A stretch of 64,000 bases of DNA from Delphinus delphis (GCF_949987515.2 NC_082689.1:66091746-66155745), one strand, 5' to 3'. Positions 37,449-51,160 are shown, numbered from the stretch's first letter. Notes: generated from the letters alone by a model not told the origin. Made by a program: numbers and translations.

Positions 37449-40039
37449 AAAAATGGAAGCCATAGTGCAGCCACTCTGGGGCCAATGCTTGAGCGGCAAT
37501 CTAGTTACCCTCCTAAGGCACACCTGGCTCATTTAGTGTCAACAGCTATCAGCAAAGCCCTGGTATAGCTGGAAAGGCAGAAAGCAGTAAACAGAACTAT
37601 GTATTTTGGCACTAAAGTTGGCACGTGGAGGTTGAGAGTTTATGGTCCAGTCTGATGCTAAACAAGGGGTAAATTGTGGAAAATATTAACTCTACCATTT
37701 GGGTCTGAAGTTAATAGCATACTTCTATGCGCTATGCTCAAAAGGAAAATACCAGGTGATTTGTAAGTCAATATTTTGAGTCTATTTTTCATTTATTTGG
37801 AGGAAATTCCGTAGAAGCAAAGTAAGATTGCTGAAATTAATTTGTTTATCTTGGTAAATCCTGGGCAATAAAAACTTGTGTTTTTGCATCATACAGACCA
37901 AATTAGTCAGGGGCTCTGAAAGTATGCATGTTGTTTCTTACCTTTTGAAGAACAAATCAAGATCAAATCAGTTACAAAATCATGCATGAAAACTAGCTTT
38001 CAAACAGAAAATCCAGTTTCATCAGAAAATATTTTGCATAGAAATTAGCATAACAGCTTAGATATTAAATCACTTTCCAATGTTTAAAATTATTAAGACT
38101 AAAAAAAAATGTCCTCAGTCTTCACAAGTGACTTCTGAAAATTTCCTGTGATCATATTTTCACATCTTCTCCAGCTTGACGTGATTGTCAAGGTTGGCCC
38201 CTCTTGATTATGGTGTCACACACACGGTCTCAAATCTTAACCACAAGTAAGGAGTGAAAATGGATCTAGTAACCAAGAAACATAGGAGTAGTTCCTTTGA
38301 ATATGAAGGCAATTTTGCTATCAAAAGCAATCCCTCCTTGTTCTAATGGTCCCCTTTTATTCCTTTAGGTCACATTCTCAAGTTTCTCAAATATATTTGC
38401 CCCAGTTGTGTTTATTTTGTTACTTTGCTCAAGTAAGGTACTTAGGGCCGCAGTAAATCATTTTAGTGGGAGCAATTCCAAAAGACTGATAAGAAGGAAA
38501 TATCTTAAGGCATGGGTAAATGAGAGGCAAAATGAAAGTAAAGACTAATTGGGAATATTTTCCTTCCAATCATGAACAAAATCCAAATTACCCTAAGTAT
38601 GTAACATAAAGTGATGGACAAATCAATGTCATGGTATTTTATACTCAGTATGTTACTTTATACTCAGTTATGAAGGATATAACGCAGGCAAAAACAATCA
38701 CAAAGGAAAGAAAGAGACTTTCCCAAACACTGAACATGTTAGAGACAATATTGGGGTATTCCCAATATTTTGGAATTGAAGTGCTTTGCATTTCCCAAAA
38801 TTTCATCAGAACTGAGATAGTCAGTAAGTGTAAGAAAATGTCAGAATCCATCAAAGAGCAAACCAGCGGCTTGTTTTTCTTTTACTACTGACTTTATTTC
38901 TATGAAAGCAGCATTCAAAAGCAAAAATCAAGCTCCGACTTGAAGTGATGCTCAAGTTATCAAGTCTCAATTTGTATTTGGTTTCCTACAGTGTGAATGA
39001 TAGCTCTAAATGCTTTTCAAATTGTAGCGCATCTGTCTCTCCAGCTCCTAAATGCCATTCTTCCCCATCTCGAACCAACCAACCAATTTATGTATTAGTA
39101 AAGCAGTAAATAGACTGGAGAATATAAAATATGATAGACATACATAAGAACCAGTCGTCTTCATTCTGATGTCAGTCCTTCTGTAGAGGACTAGGTTTAT
39201 AATTTGTAGACGAGATTAGGTAGTTTAACCATAAGTATTTACCATCCTATAACAAGATGAAAATATTCACCAATGGATTACTTTTGAGACCAATAATGTC
39301 TTTTGTTCATTGCAGCTTCTGAGTGAAATAATTCAAGATGAGACCCTTTGGGTTAAATCCTTAGTTTACAAAAACAAAACAAAAAACCCTCTCACATAAG
39401 ACTGTGTGATAATACATTTTCTATCAAGATATGTAAAAATATTGTATATGCATTTAAGCAAAAAAAAATTAACAAGAAGAGAAATGATATAAAAAGATGA
39501 CCCTTGAGGCTAAAGCTTTGTTTTGGATGATGAACATTCATGTCACGTCGTCATCCACTGAGTCTGTCAGCTACGTCCACACAAGCAAGCACGAGATCTG
39601 CGTGGAGGGAACCAGCTCTCTCCTGAGTCTCTCCTGACAGCTACAGCCCAGGCCACTCAGCACACTGCAATTATAGGGGTGGTTTAATAGTGTAATCATC
39701 TACTTGCAGTCCTCAGCTTGAAAAAAAATAAGGTTTATTGCCCAGGATTTTGATGTAAATTCAGAAAGCGGCATATAAAAATTAAGTGCAAGCTTCGACT
39801 TTCCAGCTTTGATGTCATAAATAATTAAGATGATTAACTCACAAGGAGTGGTTGGTCGTTTCTCAGAACTAGCTGTTTTTCATTCACACATTTTTATTTA
39901 TTAAAGGTGCCCCCTGCGCTTTCCCCCTAATTCTTGTGAGTGATCTAAAAGAATAGGGAGGAGGTCATTTTGTTCTCATACTTGTTAGGACAAAAGGGAT
40001 AAATACAATAGTTTGGAGTTATAAACTTGAAATTAAAAA

Positions 40040-40240
40040 ATTGGGAGAAACTAGTAAGGACCTAGTGTATAGCACAGGGAACTCTACTCAATATTCTGTA
40101 ATAACCTATATGGAAAAAGAATCTGAAAAAGAATGGATATATGTATATGTATAACTGATTCACTTTGCTGTATTCCTGAAACTAATACAACATTGTAAAT
40201 CAACTATACTCCAATAAAATTGTTTTAAAAATGGAAAGAA
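40040..40240 (+). mobile_element. short L1 3' UTR insertion
   Basis: tagcacagggaactctactc, gattcactttgctgtattcc and atactccaataaaattg match the same L1 3' UTR. End points are approximate because no clear duplication was found. Confidence 0.88.
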
Positions 40241-42456
40241 CAAAATTTTAAAAAGAAATCATGTTCTCTCTTTTATATAATCTTAATATATAGTTGACTT
40301 AGCACTGACCCTCTCCTGCTTACATTAAACTGCTGTTCCACTGAAAATGTGATGTGACTTAGAAAGCGCTAGCCATCAACATCAAATGCAGTTAATACTG
40401 GGGATGGTGAATTGTTAAACTAAAAGAAATTTAGATTAAACCGTAGATTAAAATAGCACCACTAACTGAGCGATCTACCAAGTTTCATTCTAATTTTCCT
40501 TTTTCATCAATTCATCCATCAAATAGTACTAGGCATCACGAATCTTGGAGTTTTAATTCTATATTTGACATGAAGTCTTCCTTCTGGTCTTTATATGATA
40601 AATTGTGTGTTTATATGATACATCACTTAAAGTTTGCACATTAAAATCCTTAAGCAAAATATTCGAAAGACAGTATAATATTAAAGTGTTCTGCTAAATC
40701 TGGGCCCTGCATTCTGTTCAGTTCTGCCCCAAACAGACTGGAAGTTGGGAAATTTCTTTCCTGTTCCATATATTCAACTCGCCATCTGACCTTATTACTA
40801 GTGAGAACAATTTCACAGAATTGTGATCAACATTATTATCACCTCTTTTCTCTGTTCACACTATGTATATTCTTTTAGATAACATTAAAATTTTACAAGG
40901 AACCTAAGATTTCAACAGAGCTGATATTAACATTTACATATGGAACATTCATTATTACTGAGGTCTTTACTGTCTTCTCATTTTTAAAGAATGCTTCTTT
41001 ATTATAAGCATACAGTATTACTAATGAATTAGAGAAAATATTATCCTATCCTGATACCTGGAAAACAGTAAATTGTTAGATAATGTACTTAAATCAAAAT
41101 CTGAATTCTAAACTTGCTGATCTCCATTATACAGATTAGATTAATGGGCACCTTCATTTCTCAGTCATTAGTATTTTCAGAATTATGTTTATCTACCTCA
41201 CAGGAGTATTATCAGAAATAATTATCTTTGTTAAAAGCCTTAGGAATCACAGATGGAAAGCATTACATATGCAGACTACTATCTTGGTATTGCTGTTAAA
41301 CCAAGCAAAAAGTGTGTTTCTTTATTATCAGTGAGAAAATAAGTACCACCTACTTCCCAGCTTGTTCCTTTAATCTCTCATATGTGCAATTAAACCCTAA
41401 AACTTCATGCTTAAGAAATACATTTCTCTGCTACTAAAGTAACAGCTATTTCCAAAATATATAAACTTAAACTCTCACTTTATTAAAATCTCAACATGGA
41501 TACCATCTTAAGACTATACCGTTTCTTTAATTGGGAAAAAAAGGTAGTCATTACTAAACATAAATATTCGCAGTTCTGGCTGCAGTCCAAGTTGTAAGCA
41601 CTTTCCTCTGCTGTCTCAGCAATTCTCCTGATGTCAAAGACACATTAAAATAAATGGGAACCATATGGCTCCGCAGCAGAATACCCACGCTCTTACAACG
41701 GAGAGGGCAATGCAATTCATTACCACCATTGGAGAAATATTTTGAGGATATAGAATATCTCGATGCAAAATAAAGCTGCATGAGGCAGGTCATTTGATTA
41801 AAATGCTCACACGGTGACAGAAGGAGACATTTGCTATTCTTTGGCTCTACTAACCTGTTTTGCTGCTTTTTACATTTTCTCAGTACCACCATGAGCCTCT
41901 CCTGTTAGAAGGATTAAACAGCACTTCCCACCTGCTCAATGACTTTCCCACACAGTATCTCATCTGATCCAACAATATAGCCCCATCAAGCCTCACATGT
42001 CTCGACAATCCAGGTCAGAACATCACTGAACAACAATAACAACAAAACAAAGCAAAATCCTCTAAAACAACGAGAGCAACAAAACTCTTCTAAGAGCAAG
42101 TCATTCTGCAGAACAACACTGGGTCAAAGATAGTACACTTGAACTTTGAACTTTCCCAGGAAGGATGAAATCTGGAATCACCTTTTTCTTTTTTACCCTT
42201 AGGCCTAAAAAGTCTTTATTATACTTACCCCCAATAAAAATCCAAATCGTTAAAAACATAAAAGGAAGAAATTCATCAATGCTGTATTATTGGCTCCACA
42301 TGTTAGAAATGCTAAATTTCAGAAAGAGATCCAGGGCTGCAGAGTTGGGATTAAAGCAGAGGCTGGGAAGGCAGCTGGGAGGGGGGCAGCTGGGGTTACT
42401 GAGGTGCCTTCTGTTTCCTGGTTGTCAATGAGTGATTTGGGAGGCTTGTAAACGTC

Positions 42457-42497
42457 AAAAAGAAAAGAAAAGAAAAGAAAAGAAAAGAAAAGAAAAA
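42457..42497. repeat. (AAAAG)8 microsatellite
   Basis: About eight uninterrupted AAAAG pentamers. Confidence 0.97.
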
Positions 42498-42649
42498 CTT
42501 TATGATTTTTCTACAAACATATATATTTTTCGATTGAGCATATTCTTCAAGTTCTCATAATCTCCTCCTTGTCTGTTTTAACACTTTTTAAAACTTCGAA
42601 TAAGGAAATCTCTGAAGTATCACGTCTGGCATAAAATTACTACCCAATA

Positions 42650-42935
42650 CCTAACAATACCAGAAAAATAAATTGAGACTCAGCTCAAATGTCAACTTCA
42701 GGAAGACTTTCATAGAATCCTTAAGATGAGGTAAACGCTCTTTCTACACATTTCCAGAACATCGCTGCCTTGATACAGATGAGTATGCGTTTCTCCTCCA
42801 CTGCCTGGTAAGGACCTAGGGGGCAACGACTGCATTTTGCTCCCTGGGGAACCCTCAGCGTACAGCACAGAGCTGGGCACCGAGGACTCACTTGATAAAT
42901 GTCTGCGTCACTAAATTCGATGAATGAATAACTGA
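42650..42935 (+). repeat. L2 3' end
   Basis: gctcaaatgtcaacttcagg, then gacctagggggcaacgactg, cacagagctgggcaccgagg and a tail ataaatgtctg..gaatgaata in consensus order. Confidence 0.7.
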
Positions 42936-43379
42936 ACTATGGGTTAAATAAGTAAACATATACATTTCCTAAATATATTTTCCTTAATTTTAAATGATAA
43001 GATGACATTTGACAGTTTTCCCCTAAAGCCTCATGGTCAGTGTCTTCCTTCCTCACTAATTTCTATTCACTTTATTTTCTAGAGACACCTTTCAATAAAA
43101 ACCATTATATACTGAAGAGGGGACACATCGCCCTCATGGCTTGAGGGTACACATAACTTTTGTATTAACAAACCATTTGAAATATGCTATATTTTACATT
43201 TCACTAGACCTAACATAAAAAAACAAACCCTGGCACCATAATAAACGTCTAAATAATCCATTAATAATGAGTTGGTAAACCCATCTCTAAAAAGCAAGTA
43301 GCTGGCCAGGGAAAGAGTTATCTGAATATTATAAAATGGTTTTGAAAGAGAAATCCTGTTGATAAAATATCACTAATTG

Positions 43380-43573
43380 GACGGGGCTTCCCTGGTGGCG
43401 CAGCGGTTGAGAGTCCGCCTGCCGATGCAGGGGACACGGGTTCGTGCCCCGGTCTGGGAAGATCCCATATGCCGCGGAGCAGCTGGGCCCATGAGCCATG
43501 GCCGCTGAGCCTGTGCATCCTGAGACTGTGCTCCGCAACGGGAGAGGCCACAACAGTGAGAGGCCCACGTACC

Positions 43574-43618
<45 letters not shown>

Positions 43619-43627
43619 TATATATAT
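43380..43627 (+). mobile_element. CHR SINE, short type, with (TA)n tail
   Basis: Head ggcttccctggtggcgcag at 43385 and end gaggcccacgtacc followed by an A run and then a (TA)n run to about 43631. The duplication atatcactaattg is at 43367-43379 and 43628-43640. Confidence 0.97.
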
Positions 43628-43947
43628 ATATCACTAATTGATATTGACCTCTGGCAAAAACAGGATTGAAATTCGTGCCTTTAGCAGTTCATGAGTGATA
43701 GATCTACAAAACAATTCTGTCTCTTAGTATTTAAATTGTTATCTTCACCTTAAAGTAGTTACTTACCTTAAAATATCATATTGCACAAGATTTATAATTT
43801 CCTATGAAATTTTATAATAACATCCATATTCTAAGTCATCTAATTTTTCTCTTTTTGTTGATAGTGGTGATTAAACATAAGTAAAAACCATGGTTGATGA
43901 GCTCCTGAGAAAAGTTGCAGAAGCAAGCAAGGAGGATTTAAATTTTT

Positions 43948-44152
43948 TTTTTTTTTTTTTGCGGTACGCGGGCCTCTCACTGTTGTGGCCTCTCCCATTG
44001 CGGATCACAGGCCCCGGACGCGCAGGCCCAGTGGCCATGGCTCACGGGCCCAGCTGCTCCATGGCATGTGGGATCTTCCCGGATCGGCGCACGAACCTGT
44101 GTCCCCTGCATCGGCAGGCGGACTCTCAACAACTGCACCACCAGGGAAGGCT
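43948..44152 (-). mobile_element. CHR SINE, short type
   Basis: Reverse copy with a T-rich tail. A perfect 14-bp duplication, ggatttaaattttt, lies at 43934-43947 and 44153-44166. It lies 0.3 kb from the copy at 43380 in opposite orientation. Confidence 0.97.
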
Positions 44153-44654
44153 GGATTTAAATTTTTATTGAAATATGAAAGCAAGATAGAATTGATACAA
44201 TATGGGCTAGAATGTAAATTGAATGAAGGCAGAGATTTGTCTTCTCTGGGACGATTTTACCTTGACACTAAAGAGTTATCTTGTTAACGTTTTGCAGATG
44301 GGGGCAAAAACATGAGTTTCTGGATCAGAAACAAACTACTGCATTGTTCACAGTACAGCAAGCAGCATGAGCATCTTGTTCTTGTTGGTACTCCTTGTCC
44401 CCCAGATTCTATGGGGGCAATGTGGAGGGGTCAAATAGATGCTACATGCATAGTAGGTTTGCATTGTACCAAAAGCATAGTAAGTTTGGGAACCCACTGT
44501 TTTTTTAGTAAGCAGTAAGCAAGCCTGCTCTTCGTCTGGAAGGAAGGAGACATTACTTCATCCTTCAGGGCTGCTTGCTACAAATGCAACAATGAGAAAT
44601 GGCCCAGGTATAGAGGGGACAGCGCAGTGCATTCTTGGCAAGGGTCTCCTGACA

Positions 44655-44755
44655 GATTTTTTATTTATTTTGTTCATTCATATATCCCAAGCACCTAGAA
44701 TAGTGTGGGGATATATTTAATACATAGTTTTTTAATGAATGAGTGGAATTTATTG
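44655..44755 (+). repeat. L2 3' tail
   Basis: tatcccaagcacctagaata and a terminal taatgaatgagtggaa resemble the L2 3' end. Confidence 0.5.
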
Positions 44756-45120
44756 ATAGGGTTCTACTTTTATTAAACTCTGTAATTCTTGCAAAATAAA
44801 AATTTCATAAGCACCTACATCATAACTATTTATTACTTAGTATGTGAAAGCAATATTCAAAACACATAAAGAAACAATTTTCCCTATAAAGAGTCTATGA
44901 ACTAAAGAGTTTCCTAGAGAATGCTTCGTGAGGTATTTTTATTCCTGTAAAGTATAGCATTGTTCCTCTCGGTCTCTTCATAGCTCACAGATACCTCCCT
45001 TTGCAAACATCTTGCCAAAGGAGAGAATAAGTCCAAAGTTCTTGGGAATGATTTTGGCAGCCCCCAGGAGTGGTACCAGTTACGATTTGCTATCACATCT
45101 ATGGGGCATGTAAGGGAATA

Positions 45121-45468
45121 CAGGTGTCCCTCAGTATCCATGGGAAATTGGTTCTAGGACCCCCCACGGAAACAAAGCCCATGGATACTCAAGTCCCTTA
45201 TATAAATTAGTATAATATTTGCACATAACCTATGTACATCCTCCTGTATACTTTAAATCATCTCAAGCTTACTTATAATAGCTAATACAATGTAAATGCT
45301 ATGTAGATTATTGCAAATACAATGTAAATATTATATAAATAGTTGCCAGAGCGTGGCAAATTCATGTTTCTCTTTTTGAAACTTTCTGGAATTTTTTTCT
45401 GAATATTTTTGATCATTCATTGGTTTAATCCGCAGATGCAGAATCCATGGATATGGGGGGGCCAACTG
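45121..45468 (+). mobile_element. MER2-like Tigger MITE, 348 bp
   Basis: Ends cag(g)tgtccctcagtatcca and ggggccaactg with TA at the left target. The interior (cctatgtacatcctcctgta, ctttaaatcatctcaagctt) follows the MER2 pattern. Non-autonomous pogo/Tigger-type DNA transposon. Confidence 0.85.
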
Positions 45469-46584
45469 TGTGTATCCATATATATTCTCAGGTACCTCTG
45501 GAGGTATAGAAACAGTCCTCCTTTTGGGATCTATGTTTTCCCTTTCCTATGCTACTCTTATGACATATGGGTTGTTACAAGAAATATTTTTCCCAAAGCT
45601 AAATTTGACCTCAGGTTCAGGCTATGTAAGGGAGAAGCAAAGGTGTAAAAAGGTTTCTTTTCCTCCTACATTTTAGGATTTTATATTCCTTGGGATGGAA
45701 GAGAAAAAATGAGCAGAATGAGTATACTGTGTTTAATAAAAGCAGGATTCAGCCTCTTCTATCTTCAAGAGCACCACTTCTCAATGATTTCTGTTTCTTT
45801 TATTGTCTGGAGTGAACTCAAACTTGGAATCTTGGTTCTCAGCATCTTCCACTAACCAGTTCCCTGACCTCCCTCTCATGTATATGTGGTCTTCAATGTT
45901 GCTAAGTCCAAGTTTTAAGTGACTTTCACAAGCAAAATACTCATCTCCAACCCCTGCCACAGACCAATTCATTCACCAAAGGGAGCTGGTGCTGGGAGTT
46001 GGCAAAAGGAAAAATGTGAGAAGCAGAATCAATTTGAGGTAGACCCTGCCTTGACCCCCAGACTTCTGGCCTTTGATCAAGAATTCAGTAGGGATAACGT
46101 AGGATGTTTTTTGAGTATGTGAATAATCTTGGAAGAGTTAAGGGACTATTATTGTTCCCAGATGGTAATGGATATAATTACTTTCCATCAACAGAAGAAG
46201 TTACCCCTTTTTCTCTTACAAGTCATTGAAATTAAGAAAGACTAGAGGAGGCCATAGGTAGCTTTGAGCAAAGAACTCTTTGGGGAGGGGAGGTCTGGGT
46301 ACAAGGATCCAGGGTGCCCCAGGGCAGCTTAGGCATATTAGGGAAAGATAAACCAGGACTTGGTGAACTGTTGCTGTTACCTAGTTTAAAATTTCATGCA
46401 ATCTGTTACTACAATCTATTGCTACACATTTCGATAATCTATACATAAAGTAAGGATGTTTGTACATATGCCAATTTTAATGATAAAGGTGTGTAATCAC
46501 AAAGTTTGGAAACTTACTAGTACATAAGAAGTGAAATTGGAAAAGACAAACTTGGATAATTTTAAAATGTTGCTTCTATTATTG

Positions 46585-46800
46585 AAGTTTTATTTGTGTA
46601 TTCACCGTGTGCCAAGGACCTTTCTTATTGCTTTATAGGTAGTAATTCATTGAATCCTCACACCAATACAAGCATGGTTTGAATAGGTAGAACTGTTCAA
46701 TTTTGTGGCTGAAACTGAGGTCCAGAGAGGTGAAGTGGTTTACGAAAACCTCACAGCTGGTAGCAGGGAAGCCTGATCTGAATTCAGACAGTGTCAGTCC
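46585..46800 (-). repeat. MIR remnant
   Basis: Reverse MIR: ttcattgaatcctcacacc, aactgaggtccagagaggtg and acctcacagctggtagcag. Confidence 0.7.
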
Positions 46801-47084
46801 ATAGCTCAAGCTGTTAATCTTGACAATATCCTGCCTCCCTTCCTTAGTTCCGGAATGGGCTAATACTCTTTTTTTTTCCTTCTTATATTCCATGAACACC
46901 TGCTCTCAGGACTCAGAAAAAATCTAGAATTAGGGCAATGATAATCTAGCCGCATTATTAAGAAACCAGGAAGAGAGAAAGCAAGTTGTTTGTGTTTTAG
47001 AAGCCGTTAGAAGCAACATAGGTAGTAAACCATTGTAAGCCTCTGCTGTTTTATCACCAGAATGCTAGTGGCCTTGAGCTATAA

Positions 47085-47430
47085 ATCCTAATGACACAGG
47101 CTTTAGAGTCAGACACACCAGCAGGTTCATTGCTAACTTAGGTCAGTTACTTAACCCCTGTTTCCTTATCTCGAATCTCCCAGGGCCACTGTGACAAAGT
47201 AGAGGTTATAACCATGAACTCTGGAGCCAAAGCACTTAGTTCAAATCCTGGGTCTGCCATTTACTGGCTGTGTGACCTTGGACGAGTTACTCCCTCTATG
47301 ACTCATGTATAAAATAGTTTTAATAATAAAACCTACTGCAGAGTGTTGTTACAAGGACTAAACAAATTAACATTTGTCAAGCATTAAACAAAGCTTGGCG
47401 CATGGTAAGTACTATATGTTTGTTAAATAA
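47085..47430 (+). repeat. two adjacent MIR remnants
   Basis: A truncated MIR (about 47085-47175, ggctttagagtcagacacac and cagttacttaacccctgttt) is followed by a nearly full one (about 47180-47430, aactctggagccaaagcact, tggctgtgtgaccttggacg, taagtactatatg). Confidence 0.75.
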
Positions 47431-48157
47431 AAATAAAGAAATTAATAAATCATTCATATAATTTGAATTCACATAAATCATTTATATAGAGCAGTAGAGC
47501 GTCTGAAATGGAGTGATCGATGTTTGTTAACTATTCATTGTTAGGGACTAGTCCTGTATGACAAGTGTTTTACAATGAAAATGCTTTGTTCTGTACTTTA
47601 AATGTAGAATATTCTGAACTTTAAACATATTTCTTTTCATTTCTGGTACATTTTGGCCATTGAGTATCTGACATATATATATCTGACATAGCTGACATAC
47701 ATATTTTGGGAATTATGCAAAGTCCTAGGGCTGTAACTGAATAAAAGACAAAAGGTACCCCTAAGGGACATTTAGTCTAAGGAGGATATTTTAATCTTGA
47801 TTTCGTGGAGGAGACCATGGAGGCTCAGAGTGGTTTTCATCCAAGGTCACAAGCTGGCAAATGAGCCTCACGTTCAGCTCCATCTGGCTTCTCGCTGGTG
47901 CCCTTTGCATTGCCCTGTTCTGCTCTTTCTCCTCAGGTGTCAGCATACCCGCTTTGCCATTCTCAGTTTTGCTCTTTCCTTGCTGTGGGTATTGCAACTC
48001 CTGTCTATACTTCAAAATTATAGGATTTAAAGAACACTTTTCTTTTTACTTGTTCCCTTCAACATGAATTGATTTACATTTATCCGTCTATTCATTTCTT
48101 TACTCACCCATATTTATCACCATTTATCTGTGGCCAGATCACGAAGATATGAAGATA

Positions 48158-48800
48158 CAGTCAGTCCTCATTATTCATGGATTCTGTATTTGTGAATTTG
48201 CCTACTTGTTGAAACTTACTTGTAACCTCCAATCAATACTCATGGCACGTTCGTGGTCATTCACAGACATGCCCAGAGCAGTGAAAAGCTTGAGTAGCCT
48301 CATGTTCTCAGCTGAGACTGAACAAGGGGACTGCCTGCCTCTCTGTTTCAGCTCTCCTAGTGTAAACATGCATCCTTCACGTAGTACGTTTAGTGCCACA
48401 GGATTTGCACTTTGGGGCTTCTTGTTGGTCATTTTGCTGTTTAAAATGGCCCCAAAGCGTCGTGCTGAAATGTTCTCTAGTATTCCTAAGTGCAAGGCTG
48501 TGATGTGCCTTACAGAGAAAATATACACGTGTTAGATGAGCTTTGTTCGGGCGTGAGTCACAGTGCTTTTGGCCATGAGTTTAATGTTAATCAATCAACA
48601 ATAAATATTAAATAAGGTGTTTTGAAATAGAAACACACTAAACAAGGTATGTATTGATCAGTGAATGAAAATCTTAGGACTAGAGGCTCCTAGAAACCTA
48701 GCCCTGTATTTCTCCTAGGAGCAGTGGTTCAGTATTTGCTCATTTGGTGTTTGCTGCAACTTTATAGAACACAACTACCATGAATAATGAGAATCAGCTG
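48158..48800 (+). mobile_element. MER44-like Tigger element, 643 bp
   Basis: Inverted ends cagtcagtcctcattattca and tgaataatgagaatcagctg (imperfect) flanked by TA on both sides. The interior (gacatgcccagagcagtg, ttgtttcag-like text) resembles MER44/Tigger7. Any open frame here is leftover or chance, not a functional transposase. Confidence 0.82.
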
Positions 48801-48829
48801 TACTTCTTCTTTGTTCATGGGCTATTTTC

Positions 48830-49620
48830 TAACAATTGACGGCTGAGCAAAGTTAATAAATAGAAAAGTGACAAAAATGGTATTTAAATGATTAAAATAT
48901 ATAAAAAGTGTTCAAACTAACTAATAATCAAATAAGTAAAAATCAAAACAATAACAAAATCCAATTTTCTCCCATTTAATTAGCAAATAATACAAAATTC
49001 TAATAATCTTAAATTGTGGCAACAGTACAAAGAGATGAGCACTTTTCTATACTACTGATTGGTATATAAATTATTGCAACATTTTCAGAAAGCAATTTCT
49101 CAATGTATACCAAGAACCTTAGAAAATCTTCATCTTGTTTTGAATAAAAATAATTCTGAATCTAGAAATTGATCTTAAAAAATTAAGAAATTTTAAAAAT
49201 TATTTATGTCCAAACATGTTCAAGTTATGCATACTGCCAAACTGAAAACCCCTAAATGCTCAACACTATGGAAACGGTTGAGTTAAAACAAGCCTCTGTC
49301 CATATGAAGGGATAGTTCTGTAGCCAACAAGATTAATAAGATTGTGCAGATGTTTTAATAATACTAGAAAATGCCTGATATAGTGTTCAGTAAAAAACAG
49401 TAGCAGATTAGAAAAAAATGCTTAACAATACATAGCAGCTATATAATAATACATGAAAGAAATACTGGGAAAATATACCACAATGCTAATATTGATCATT
49501 TTGGAGTGATAGGGTTATAGTTTTTAAAAATCCACTTCTTTATGCTGTTTTGAATTTTCCAACTCTTCTACAATGAACATCACAAAAAGCTGAAAACTTA
49601 GACTGTAAAATCTCCACTGT
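48830..49620 (+). mobile_element. old L1 (L1M-type) 3' region
   Basis: Patterns such as ctgaaaacccctaaatgctc, aaatgcctgatatagtgttc and tttccaactcttctacaatg match the 3' region of old mammalian L1M elements. Confidence 0.6.
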
Positions 49621-50646
49621 GCCCTTTAAGAACACTTCTATAGCTTTCTGAACATAAGACAATAAAATTGTTTAGTGCATTCATGAAGTGGCATTACTAT
49701 AAATGAGTCATCTGATACCCCAGCACTTATGACCATATGTTTCACATTTTCTAAATTCCATTAAATATAAGCACAAGTACTTATACATAGAATTCCATAT
49801 AGTATGTTTAAGAGCCTAAACTACTCCATAATGGTTATGAATATGTTATTCCTTGCCTGTCTCATCACAACCAGCTGTGAGTACTAATTTGGAGCCAGTG
49901 AGGATGAGCCTGGAAATATATTAATAACTTCATCTCCATTAGCATGCCAGGTATACAATTAGTCTGTTCTTCCTCACAAGGCATACCGACATCCACTGGA
50001 GAGTAGCGTTTCTGCCAGATCTCTATATAAAGACCCAGACAGTTTAAAGCAGCCTCATTCTTGGTTCTGAATTCACATTTCATTTCCCTGTTAGAACTGA
50101 AGCTTTCCTATCAGAGTCCTGGTCTCTTTTAGTTCTTTCCTCCTACTCAGGACTTGGTCTTATTCCTTCAATTCCAAGTTATTTTATGAGTTAGTGCTAT
50201 ATGGCCTTGTTGAATCTACTTAGAATCTTAGCTCTGTGACCTATTTCCTTGATCCCACAATATCTTCTGCCATACTTCTTTTCACCATATCAGACGTTTT
50301 AGCTAAAAACAAAAAATTGGCCTAGACCAGAACCATATGCCATGATACCTGTGGTATCGTGAACAGGACTGCTGATTTTCTTACATAGGGGTCAACCCTA
50401 CTGCCCAGTCACTGCCCTCAATCCCAATCTACCAATCATAAACCACATCTCTGTGTGCTCTGCTCCAGCACTGGTAAAAACCAGAAGAATTTGTAGGTAA
50501 TGAGTCAACTAATGCTTAATTCTCTAATTATTTAAAAAATAATACAAGTGTAGGAGAATTAGCATGATGGAATTTTGGAATGGGTGGAAAAAATATCCAT
50601 AGAGTCTAAGTTTTGCTAGAATTCAAATATACATGTGACTTACGTA

Positions 50647-50729
50647 TATTGGTTTGGCCAAAAAGTTTGTTCGGCGTTGTCTGTAACATCTTATGGAAAA
50701 CCCAAACAAACTTTTTGGCTAACCCAATA
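50647..50729. mobile_element. mariner-type MITE, about 80 bp palindrome
   Basis: Left arm ttggtttggccaaaaagttt pairs with right arm aaactttttggctaacccaa, flanked by TA on both sides. The element is nearly all inverted repeat, as in the short mariner MITEs of cetartiodactyls. Confidence 0.9.
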
Positions 50730-51104
50730 CAAGTAACATAGATATATGTTTTTATAGTCATATATCCATTTGTGATTAGTATCTGGTTGATTTGCTAATT
50801 TGATTCTAGCGAAGCCAAGGTTGTACCTGGTAACAGTAATCACCTGTCCTGTCTTGTACATCCATGCTGTCAGTTATGAGAACTAAATGGAAGAGATGAA
50901 CTTGAGTAAGGCAAATACATCAACATTACTGGGAAAGCATCTCAAGACATGTCTTATCAATGAACTTAGAATGGTTTTCCTCATACACTGATCTCTAAAA
51001 ACACACAGATCATCTTCTTATGTTATTCACTCCTTCAAGGAGTTCCTCACATATACGCTCCTAATTTATGCACGCAATTATGTAGGCATGCATTCATACT
51101 CATT

Positions 51105-51160
51105 CACTGAAGAAACATATATTAAGCACCTATAACCCAGGCAATTTCTAAGTGGCTTCT
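51105..51160 (+). repeat. L2 fragment
   Basis: aacatatattaagcacctat and cccaggcaatttctaa resemble the L2 3' region. Confidence 0.4.

Noticed and set aside
42457..42497. Regular repeat that might suggest an array of spaced repeats
   Set aside because: Simple AAAAG microsatellite with no spacers; no CRISPR-like structure exists in the window.
43740..43790. Strong donor-like site on the minus strand (aag|gtaagtaac near 43765)
   Set aside because: No matching acceptor or open frame nearby; likely a chance match in AT-rich intron.
48149..48535. 128-residue plus-strand frame
   Set aside because: Lies within the MER44-like non-autonomous Tigger element; no transposase motif seen.
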